Notes under the pieces: model-generated
Seen by the model: the letters and a program-made list of their open reading frames with translations, nothing else
What the model was told of the DNA's origin: nothing
The model's database searches: none
Program-made: the position numbers and the translations under genes
NCBI GenBank assembly: GCA_949316235.1
Contig: OX438745.1
Span: 1,245,001-1,309,000 of the forward strand
Source of the DNA: Oegoconia quadripuncta
Taxonomy: Eukaryota > Arthropoda > Insecta > Lepidoptera > Autostichidae
DNA length: 64,000 bases
Direction of reading: 5' to 3'
Shown: positions 25,501-37,500 of the stretch, piece after piece
Position numbering within the stretch: position 1 is the stretch's first letter
Layout: each line of letters opens with the position of its first letter

Positions 25501-28500
25501 AAACAACTGAATAACCCTGGTGACAGTAACAAACTTTTACCCCGTTACAGCGGCCCATACAAAGTCACCAAAGCTTTAGGGCTGGATCGTTATGAAATAA
25601 GTAGCATTGAAGGACACTCTAAAAGAAAATATAAAAACGTGTATGCCGCTGACAGGATGAAACCTTGGGTTCGTCTTTCTACACCGGATGATGACAATAC
25701 AAATGGTGAATCTAGTTCTGATTCCGACCAAATGCAGTCTTAGTCTAAGGATACAATTATGAAAATTAAAATCAATCATAAGTAAATTACTGAATGTATA
25801 AACAAATATATCAATCAGGATAATAATAATAAAAAAATATCATTAGTAAAATTATAGTATTACATTTAAGTACAAAAATTTAAAATTGTTTACTTTAAAA
25901 ATTTAATAAAAAGGACGATTAAAGTTAATATACGGTTAACAAACTTCATAGGTTACTGATAATCACAACGTATGATTGTAATGAGTATATAATTGTTGAA
26001 ACTTTGTTTTGAGAGAATTAGCTTACTTATGTTTGTGTACATTTCCTCTTAATATTTTCTGTGATCGAAATAAAACAAGTCTAATTAAGAAAATTGAGGT
26101 TTTATTTTCTATTATAAATAAATTACATTCACAAAATTAATCGCGCACAATTATTAATAAAAAGAAAGAGTTTTAATGTTCTACATTAAATTATTCTATT
26201 ACTTACCAATATTTATGTTATAATTCGATCTCTAATCGGGAATTAATTCATTAATTGTAATAATTATTAACTATAACACTTGCAATAAACAAATACTGCT
26301 TTGGAATTCTGTTTTGCTGTTTAAGGTTCTTCGAAGAACCACCGAATCGAAATCATATGAAAATATTCAGCAATACAAATACCTAAGACGGCAAGAATGA
26401 TAAACCTGCCAGTCTTTGAAGCGAGCGTGTTGTCGATAAGGCCAGATTGGAAGAGTTGTCAGACCTCGGAGCCAGCGTGCTGCCGAGCCAGTTATCAGAC
26501 CTCGGGGTGAGAGTGCTGCCGATGGCTAGAATAAAATTCGTGAGACCTCGGAGCGAGCGTGCTGCCGACGGCAAGAACGAATAAGTTGTCAGATCTCGGA
26601 GTGAGCGTACTGCCGATCGCTAAAATGAATAAATTGTCAGACCTCGGAGTGAGCGTGCTGCCGACGGCTGACAAAGAATCAGTCGGACCATGGAGTAAAG
26701 TAGCACACAACAGGAAATTATTGATAAATGACATTTAGAATGAGGTCATTCCGTCCTCAGCAGGATGGCCGAAGTAAATTATTTCAACTGCTACAGGAAG
26801 ATACCAAAATTTGTGTTCATATGTGATGTAGCATGTAACCAAGATAACAATTTCTCAGGGTGCTGCATGCGACTTATGTTTTTTTTTCCTATGTCTGCGG
26901 TCAGACATAAGTCAGAATGGCCGAGTGTTAGCGATTTTTGAAATTGTTATGCTGGTATTGATAGCGCGTCTGTGGCGCCGACGGTGGCGTTTTAAAAAAA
27001 AAGTCAGTGAAGTGTCATTCCATCTTTTCTGGTAAAATGCGGTAAGGAGATTATTTTTGGTGAAGCTTCGTAAAAGAGAAATAAAGAGTATCAGTGAGAT
27101 AAGAGAGTTTTATTTTATTACCCATTTATCTAATGTGCAATAAAACACTTATCGATGACACTATAACCAACTTTCGGCTTAGTACCCCCTTTCCGACTTA
27201 CCCTTATAATAAATTTTTTAACAAAAAAAAAAACAACCGACTTCACTAAATCACTCACTATAAAGTAAAAATAATTTTATTGAAATGCTCCTTTTATTAT
27301 TTCTAGTATGTGCAAAAATATCTTTCGAAGTCGGCGCCAATATGTAACAGCGATTATAATGTAAATTGATTTACTTCTAATTGTAGCGCGAATTTAATTT
27401 TTTTCTGTTGAAAAGTTTTTATTTTTCACTTGCCAATCTCCCTGATCACTGTTGTGTGATAGCGACCCTTCTAGCTCCTACAGGTTAGGTGGGCAATTGG
27501 GGAATACCAGCTCGACCTGATGATCTTCTATTTGTCATACTTATTTGTAATAACACAGACTTTCTCTACAGTTTTCCATACCCAACTGCATCTAGTTTCC
27601 CTGTGCAAGAACTACACAATCGTCTAAATATGTAAGACTATCCTGCTTTTTATCATATTTCCCAAAAAAACTACTGAATTTTATTTGGACCATTTTGACC
27701 CCCTTTCATTTACATAAAGAATCACACAATCCTCCTTCAGTTAAAAATTGAGATCTAGACAGGAGATTTAAGGAGTTTGGCAGAATTTATCTCACCGGGT
27801 GCGAAGACTCGAGCGCGTCCAGCCCCAGCACGGACAGTATGCTGTCCACTGCGTAGTTCATGTCAGCGCGCCAAGTTGGCTCCACGGCTGCTACACCCAC
27901 GGACGCGACGTAAGTCGCAAAACCCTCGTTTAGCCATAGGTCCGACCACCACTTCATGGTGACAAGGTTGCCGAACCATTGGTGGGCCAGCTCGTGGGCT
28001 ATCACCTGCGGAATACCATAGTGAAAATGTAAATTATTTTCATTTCGCCCGCAAGTTGGCAGAGCATACCATTTAATCAAGAAAATACACTTGACTGCTG
28101 TATTGCACCATCCTCGAAGTTGTTGGGAATGCCTGTAAGGTCTGCTTGATGTAGAGACCTTATAGTTAAGAAGAAACAACTTTGTGAGGGAAACATCGGA
28201 CGATTCTGTTAGGCTAGGCAGCGTTTCTTATCTTTTTGTCGTCTATACCACAAATAAGATGGAAGTCTTCAATTAGCTCTACCAGTAAAGACGAACACAG
28301 TCGAAATATGACACAGACGGTATGGTTAGTCCCCATAACTTGTGCGGGATTAGAACAAGGAATTGATCAGCTGAAGTGGCAATAGGCTGGCTACATTTGT
28401 TTGGCTACAAAATACTCATGCCAACAAAACAAACTAGGAAGTTCCAGTCCCTACATCCCGGCTCCATCATCAGATCAGCTCGATGGTACTACAATATTGC

Positions 28501-31500
28501 ATTGTCACCGAACTTACATAAATATGCCAAATTTCAGCTCAACGGATGATGCCAAATCGGATGTTTGCAAATTTTGAAACTGACAACTTACATACGAACA
28601 TTGCGAACTAAATAAAAGCTTGTAATAAGAATACTCAACTTACCTCGGCTACTCTTTCCTTATTCAAAAAACTGCTCTCCTCCTTATCGTACAGCAGAGC
28701 GGTTTCTCTGTACGTGATGAGGCCCCAGTTCTCCATTGCCCCGGCTGAGAAGTCGGGTATGGCCATCATGTCCTGCTTCGGGAGTGGGAAGGACACGTTG
28801 AACCATTCCTCGAAGTGGGATAAGACTTTCGGGCCGATAGAAGCTGCGTATGAAGCCTGAAAAATATATCATGAACTCCTTTATTTTGGTTGGTGGAACA
28901 AATTTGAAAAAAAATTGCTGCATTACTGTGTCATTGGACAACGTTTTCAAATAATCAACTTACCTGATCAACAGCATCCTTTCTCGCCCATATCCTGAAC
29001 TTTGTCTGGGAGAGAGACCGCGGGCTCTCCAGGTATCCGAAACGGGAGACCACAAACGCGACAAGGTAAGTCGACATCGGTACAGATACTTCGAACTGGT
29101 CCCACACGAATTTCGACTTATCTTTGCTATCAAAAAAACATGCAATCATTACGTTTTATTAAAATATTAGGTCCTTACCTATGAAATTAGAATCTTTTTT
29201 TTATTTGTTTCATTATTCGTTATAGGATTTTTTCTTTTGCACACAATTTACTGCTAAACCCCAAATTTACTAAGTTTCCTATTACAATGCTCAGGTTGCC
29301 TGGAAGAGATCTCTTAAAGAGATAAGTCCACCTTTGTACGTGACCTATTGTTTGCACTCTGTTATTGTAATGTTTTGGTGCAATAAAGAATAAGAATAAG
29401 AAATTAGCTTTTTGTATGAAGAATTTCATTAAGACTGTTTTCTCCATACAAACATTTTTGATTTTTCTTTTTGGGAACGGCAAATCCAAATTTAGCTAAA
29501 CTTAGTGTGTATTATCGGATAACATTAAGTTAAGTATAGGCAGTGTTAATTATTAAAAGTAACCGCTTTTTAAAAGTTTCAGCGAATCTAAGAAATGATT
29601 ATGGGAAGTTTATGAAAAGGGCTCTGTTCAAGTTTTTTTTATTATGTGATTTGGGCCAGAAATTAAAAAAATATTTCATGTGAAACCTTGAAATAATATT
29701 CCATTTTCCAAATAAAAAACAAAATTTGGAAATAGCTTGGAAAATCCTAGGAGTTGGTACATATGATTAACGATGAAAAAAAACTCCAATTTCATAGGTA
29801 AAGACCCAATATTTATAGTAATATTTGTTTGTGTTTTCCAAAAAAAGGAGTAATAGAAAAATATAAATTGGTAATACGCAATGTGTATTGGTGTGATATA
29901 CTATGTAAATAAAATAGTAACTTACCTAAATGAATCTCCAACATCGCTCCAAGGCCAATAGTCTTCAAGAGCGCTGAAAAAAGAAATTAAGATTAGTTTA
30001 CGCACCTTGCGCAAGATTTAAACGCTTCTTTCATCAGCAGTCAATATACCATACAGCCCCCGTAGCTTGACATTACACAGACAGGTAACCGCCTCCGTGG
30101 CTCAATGTAAACAACATTGGGTTACGATTCGGAGATATTAGACTCCTTAAACTTATCTCTAGGTGACACTGTAGGTCTCAATTGGTAAATTGCATGAACG
30201 GCTCGTTCATGTAAAACAAAAATTGTTTTATATCCGCGGCATTTCCCCACAGCAAGATACCGTAAGGCTATGGAAATAACTAACATATACTAATCTAGCA
30301 GTTTTTACGTGCGATATTTGTCTATTTTTTTGACCGCAATTATGCTGCAGCACGGAGCGTCTTCGCTAATGAGGACCCCATTGCAATTTGGCGTCCAAAC
30401 TTACATTGGGTAGTACAAAAAAGGTTAGTTTTTTTTCCATTAAGTAACAAATTATTTGCCGTGAACCATTCTACTATTTGAGAAACAGCATTGTTCACGT
30501 CGTCATAATTCCATTTTAGTCTATTTTTTATTTACTTTAAACAATACAGAGGTATCGTCAGCAAACAATACCATTTCATGATTATCCTTTACAAGGCTTG
30601 GCAAATCATTTTTGTAAACCAAAAACAAAAATGGTCCGAGAATAGACCCTTGTGAGATGCTCATACAGACTAGGAACCCTGACCATTTATTGTCACTGAT
30701 ATACATCATCAGAACTCGGTTACTCAAATAAGAATTCAGAAGGTCGTGAGCATGGCCGGTTACACGAAAATGACGTAATTGCCTGATTAAAATGTCACGA
30801 TAAAAGCAATCAAACGCATTGGACAATTCGCAGAATACGTCTATTGTAGCCCGCGCATCTTCCACGAACCCTAAAAATGTAATAACAGTGGCAGAAAAAC
30901 AATAAGGCATACTTATCGTCTGTGCTATTCTGTAGAGGCATGTTGGAGACTGCTGTGTAGTTTCTATCGTGGCCAATGGTCATTTTGAAGGTGGCTTTGT
31001 AGATTGGCTCGTCAAAGCACGGGAATGCCTTCCGTGCCGATATGGCTTCGAACTGAGTCGTTATCAGATACCTGGTGAAAAGGATTTTTTTGGAAAAGTT
31101 ATTTATTTTGTTATGATGTAAATACTTAATAATAAAACTGGTAAAGTACGTGATGGACAAGAATTATAGGTAATTGCTAAATTCGCTTACTTTATGTGTT
31201 GTAAATGTAGTAACAATTGCTAATAATTAAGCATTTGTAAGAAACGCAAGTACCTATATATTTTACCAAGAAAGTTAAAGTTGAAAAATGTGTTTCTTTG
31301 AAAAAATAATGCTCAATTAATGGGTATTTCTTTTAATTCAAAACATTTAGGAAAATTATCGTTAGAAAATATTAAGTTCTCATTTTTATTTTTTATTTCT
31401 TAGGCAATGCAGATCGACGACATTTTCAGCTAAAACACCTAACTATGACATGCTTAGTTTTTTATCCATCGGTAAGTTATTAACTGTATTTAACACAAGT

Positions 31501-34500
31501 GTACCTAATTAAAATCAGTCAGTATTTATTGTTATTAAGATACAAATTAATAATAGTTTTCTAAAAAAATCTAGACTACGCTATCATTTTTTTTAGGCTT
31601 AGTTATTCAAAATTACTTCGCTAATATACCTCTATAAGATAGCAACTATTTAAGACCGTTCTGAATTATGTTTAGCTAAGCAAACTTTTTAGGAAGAGGA
31701 AGACCTAGGCGTAATTACTTTGACCAAGTGAAAGAAAAGGTGAATGTCGTGTCGTACCAAGAGGTTAAAACGAGGGCGGAAAGTAGAGGGACGTGGTCAT
31801 TACTCCACCCACAAGAGCATACACATGGAAATAAACAATAAATACTCACTCTTGCGTCTTAGTTACACTGTCAACGTAAGAACTAATGTACACTCCATCC
31901 AATCCCTGTTTCAAGTTACCATAGAACGGTATGGTCAGCGTGTAATTCTTGTTCTCAGTGAGACGACCATCGAGTTTCAGCGTCAGAATGTTGTAGGTGT
32001 TGTTGAGGTTCACGGAGCTGACGCGGGGGGACTTCGGACCAGCCAGGACGACGGTGCCGTCCGGGATCGTGTAGTCTTGCGCATGGATCAGGATTTTCGA
32101 TACGGGTTTTTTTGGTGTCAACTGTAACAATAATTTTACTAAATTAGAGGAACGGTTCTTATAGGGTTAGATCCGCCCCCGTGGCTCAATGTAAAGAACA
32201 TTGGGTTTACGATTCGGAGGTCGCGGGTTCGATCCCCAGCGGGGTACATGTTTAAGTACTCGGTTTGGTTGGTGGTAGGGTATTTTAAATGTCCGCCTGG
32301 CAGCAATGTTAAAAGCATTGTTATGTAGCCAGTTCCCTAGAGTAAGATTGGGGTTCCGGGTGAGCATGGATCCACAGTCGGCATCATCTTCACTTAACAT
32401 TGGGTGATTGAGGTCAAATGCTAACGCGTTGTGCATAACAAAAACACCATGTAGCTTATGTCTGTCCCAACATTTTACAAATACCTTCCAACGAAAAATT
32501 TTTTTTTATTTAGTATTCAAAACTGACCCTGGATATCATCTAGAAGCAGTGTACTTGTCAAAACAAATCAAACGAGCCCAAACTCGATTGTGTTCCATTG
32601 AATGAAGACTAACAAAACAGATAAGCGAATGTGGATGGTAGTGTTGGTAGGGGAACACCACGGCGACCGTACCATGATCAAATCGGGGACGTCTTAAAGA
32701 AAGGCCAAGTCAAGAGTGCCCTAAACCGATGAGCATGTATGAACAACCTTATGAGAGTGAATGAAGCAAAAGAGGTGTGTCTTGATTGTAGTAAGTGGAA
32801 GTCTGTGGTCTCTGCCTACCCCTACGGGAAACAGACGTGACTTTATGTATGTATGTAAGTACTTTCATAACATAATGGGCGCAATTTGTCTCAATACATT
32901 ACATAATTGTCCAGGAAAACCCCAACTTAGGTTTTTACCTATATAATCGCTATGACGGCTGTACTAAACGGATTCAAGTAAGTACTAAGTGTGTGCATTA
33001 TTTATTTTTTTGTGTGACGACTAGTTTGGTGTAGTGGTTAGAAACTCTGACTGTTATACCAAAAGGTCGCGGGTTCCAATCCCACTAGAGGCATATGATG
33101 AATACAGATATGTGTTCCCGAGTTATGGATGTTTTTCATTTATATATGTATTTATTTACAAAACTGTATTTGTGTAGTATATCAACCATCTGGTATCCAC
33201 AACACAAGCCTATCGTTGCTTAATGTGGAACTAGATGGCGTTGTGTGCATGACCAAGGATATTTATTATATTTATTATGATCGCATGAATTATAGTCAAA
33301 TAACTTTTACCATTTTAGTGTTTTATTTTTTACTGTCTAGTAAATGGATTTTTTTTTTTTTTTATGGTTAACTGGATACGCATTTGACCACAATCTCACC
33401 TGATGGGAAGTTATGATGTGGCCGAAGATGAAGCAAGCGATCTCAGTAGATGCCTATTCACCCTGCTCTTGAAGATCCCAAGGTTGTAGGATTCAGGAAA
33501 GACTGACGTCGGAAGGGAGTTCCATGCCTTGGCTGTTCGCAAATCTATTCTACTTACTTGCTTATTACAGGCTATCTTCCGAGATATTCATTTCATTTAT
33601 CTTATCCGATACTTGCATTACAAATAAATTGACTGATTGATCAAATACTCCGGATGACGATCATATAATTAAGTTACACACTCAACCATGTTTTCACCGT
33701 CCGACGTCGCAATCAAACCTTGAACGAACCAATTTCACGCTGCAGATTCCAAGGCAAAAAAAAAAACAAACGTTGACTTTTTGCTGTGCTCCGTCCAATA
33801 ACGACTTTTTTGGTTCATAAGTAGGTGTCATTTTGGACACAATACAAATTGAAAGTAGGTCACGTGGAGCACAGAACGAAAATAGATAAATAACTGTTCA
33901 AATCCAACGAATGAAATGTCTCTTTACAAGTTTTGCAATTTTCATTTTAAAAATTACCAGTAAAATTTGGTCATAATATGCGGTAAAAAATTTCAAGACA
34001 CCTAAATTTTGACATATAACAGTATCTCGGATTACAAATAAAATATAGCCTATAAGTCTGGCTGTGATTCGTGTTTCTTTTAACTTGACTGCCCAAGGAA
34101 GGAGGGTAATGTTTTTCGAGTGTTTATATGTACAAACCAATCATCCTAAAAGTATCACATGGGCTAAAGTGTTACCTCCAAAAATTTTTACTTTTCTTAT
34201 TTTCCTTACCTTTTTATTATTTTAATGAAGTGTTTACGTTTTATTTTCCTTTATAAAAAGAAAAAAACATCCAAATAGAAAAAAAAATCGAATAAAAATT
34301 GTCTTAGCCGGATTCGAAAACCGTGTCTTTTCGAAAGACGTTACCTAAGCACTCGTGTCGCTTGCCACTATACCACGATATCAATTAGCAGAGCTGACGA
34401 AATTTTCTTACTCATTTATATGTGACATATTATTATGGATTTGGTTTGAGTGTTGATATTGTATGAATACTTTCTAATAGATGGTGCTGGAGTGCTTCGG

Positions 34501-37500
34501 TCCATACGGTCCATATAATACTTTTAGGGAGATCCGTCTGTCTGTACTTAAGAATAAGAATCGTTTATTTGACCCCTTTAGCGACACACATAATATTATT
34601 ATTACGTGAAATATTAAATGAAATACTTCAATGTTTTTTAAGACTTGACCGGTTTCGAAGTGCAAGGTATCGTTAGATTCGTCTTGATGCCTGGAATTTC
34701 ATAGGATATATTTTATAGTAAAAAATATCCAACTTGGCGTACGTGAAATGCGAAATATGCTGTCGGATTTGTTTTATGCATAACGAGAAGAGAGAATTAG
34801 AATTTTTTTTTTTAGAATTAGAATTTATTTATTGCATACAACTGTGTTACAAAGATGTTGTTACATTAATTTGTAGGTACTTATACAGTTTACCCATTTA
34901 GGGTGTGCAACTTATTTCGACGAGTTAGCACTTGACATCAATCACACCTGATGTTAAGTGAGATGTGGCCATTTGGGGGATTGGCTATCTTATCTCTGAC
35001 AACCGGACCACAACAATGCTATTAGCATTGCTGTTTGGTGGCAGATTTGACAATTAAAATGCCCTACCATCAACCAAACCGGGTACTAAATATGTACCCC
35101 GCTGGGGATCGAACCCGCGACTTTTGACTCGTAAATCGTATGTTGATTACATTGATCCACAGACACAGTTGCTTTGTATCATCATCAGCGTTACACGCCC
35201 CCACTGTTGGGGCACAGTGTACTCTCACTGGCCTCTGCCATAAGCCACCACGCTGGCCCAGTGCTAATTTTTGGTGGATTTGTGACACACTAGTCACCTG
35301 ACTGTCAGTGTTTTTAAGCCGCTGCTGTAGGCCACCGACTTGGCTTAAGGACTGCCTTCAATTGAAAACAACCGAGACCGACTATTTAAAGTGCCCTCTG
35401 AAGTACGGAAGTGGTTAGTGGTCACCCATCCAAGGACTGACCGCGCTAGACATTGCTTAACTTCGCTAATCGAAAACGAATAGTGGTTCACGTGTGCTTT
35501 GTTTGTATACCTGGATGTTATTATTAAAACAATTTTTATATCATATCTTATCATATCATATTATTTATTGCCTCATTATGGTTACAAATGATGTCAAAAT
35601 ATGAATTCATTCGCATATTAATCCCCTCAGGGCACTGCTTCCATGTCTGAGCGACACTTTTCTAGTCGCAGCGACCTTTCTAAGGCCCGTATTAATAAAC
35701 TATTCTCAAGATTGAGAACAGTCTTGTGACCGGTCTCAAGTAAACGTGTTGATTAATAAACCTAACTTGAGACAAGAAAAGCACGTGCATACTCAAGCAG
35801 TACCCACTTGAGAGGTGCGCGTATTAATAAACGAAACTCAAGACTATCCTTCATTTGCCGCTGAGGCGAATACTTGAGGAGTTGATCTCAGCAGAGTAGA
35901 CCTCAAGATTGGTTTATAAATTAGGACGGAGTTTGAGATAGCGTCAACTGCTTAAGACGTATCTCGGTTGATACAGCCTCAAGACTTCTATTGAGATTGA
36001 TTTATTAATACGGGCCTAAAGCGTATCATTACCCCGCGACTACGACCGGGCTTTGTTGAGTAGTGATAAAACGATGCGGTAATCTTGTGTCGTGCCCTAC
36101 TACTTGCATCCCTTTCTGACCCATTTACATGTTGACAAGGGACAGGAATAGAGAGCGCGCGTAAATTTCAACGTCAAAGTTGGAAATGGACACGACCATT
36201 AATGTGCATTGTTTTATCGTGATTTAGCGACACAACAGGAAGGACTGATTTTAATCTATATTTGGCATTTTCCATTCATAACAAAAGTCTCTATCTATCT
36301 AGGCTCACTAATCACTTAATTATAATAGGTACGTATAGGTAATAGTTTATTTTTTATTTTTTTATCTCTGATTAGTTTTAGGAGGGTTTTTTCTAATAAG
36401 AAAATATCACCCCCATAGGCATTGGAAGGAGAGGTTAATCAACTACCTTTGTCTACGTTTTTCTGCTACTCTGGCTAATTTGTAAAGAGCTTTGGCCTTG
36501 TCTTTTTTTTTTTATGAACGACGGGTTCGTACTTACTTCGTTCGTTCGTTCGTACTTCGGACTGGTTATCTTATCTCTGACAACCGGAGCACAACAATGC
36601 TATTAGCATTGCTGTTTGGTGGCAGACTTGATAAGATGGTGGTAGCTAGCCAGGCGGACATTTAAAATGCCCTACCACCGACCAAACCGAGTACTTAAAC
36701 ATGTACCCCGCTGGGGATCGAACCCGCGACCTCCGAATCGTAAACCCAATGTTGTTTACATTGAGCCACGGAGGCGGTGTTTGAAGTGGGAAAGCCCAAA
36801 ATATTATTACACATACCCACTTCACAAGTTGAATTTACTAAGATAAAAAATTTATACCTCTCAGCTTCATTTCGGACACATTCCATTATAATATGATACA
36901 CTATCTCAATAATTCATTACAATTAGGTGAAGTAACTTTCTTTATCATGAAAGCAAACGAATTAAATGGAATGTGTACTGAACGAAGTCTGAATGCTTTA
37001 CTAATAATAAGTAATAGTTACAAGTAGGTAGATACCTATAGCACTAGATGGGCCATCAATGTCGCCAGTAACCATTTACGTAAGGCCAGTGACACATAAC
37101 AACCTGTTTTGTATGCTCACCTAGTCGCAAGTAGAGAGTACAGTCGGTGACAGAAACAATATGAATAAAAACTAGAAAAATAACTTATGAAAACCTAAAA
37201 ACGATTAAAAACAAAATGCGACTACGGTTATATCAACCTATAAAAAATGTAATTGATTTAGGCCGATGTCGGGAGCCTTTATGCGGAGAATTTGACCTGG
37301 GCATTGCTGATTCATGATTCGTTTTATCGGGTAAATTTCATTACCCGACGTTGATAGATAGATAGATTGAGTTTTTCATTATTTAATACGTAGTCAGTTT
37401 CTTATATTTTTTAAATGTTTTATTAGTATTTTTAATGAAATACTGATGCCTTTCTCGATGTGGTGCTGGAATTATTTGTAGTCAAGTACGACAAAATAAC

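Larger units (their letters stand above)
19432..27120 (+). mobile_element. Complete Ty3/gypsy-type LTR retrotransposon
   Basis: 7689 bp: identical 195-bp LTRs, a leader with a probable intron, one Gag-Pol ORF of 1550 codons, and a 3' region with degenerate repeats. The 4-bp target duplication CCCA is at 19428-19431 and 27121-27124. No envelope ORF is present. Identical LTRs and an open ORF point to very recent insertion. A canonical tRNA primer site (TGG right after the LTR) is not evident; TGGCTCAC occurs about 15 bp downstream. The purine tract before the 3' LTR is weak. Confidence 0.95.
17309..27205. mobile_element. DNA transposon with 33-bp perfect TIRs, split by gypsy
   Basis: GGGTAAGTCGGAAAGGGGG... 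at 17311-17343 is repeated perfectly as its reverse complement at 27171-27203, with TA-rich flanks (TATACA / TTATAA). Removing the nested gypsy element (7689 bp plus target duplication) leaves about 2.2 kb. TIR style suggests the Tc1/mariner superfamily. No transposase frame survives; it also holds a partial SINE A (18622-18812) and GC-rich patches. Confidence 0.75.

Noticed and set aside
25744..26925. An envelope gene that would make the gypsy an errantivirus
   Set aside because: No ORF with signal peptide and membrane segment between Gag-Pol and the 3' LTR; only repeats and AT-rich DNA.
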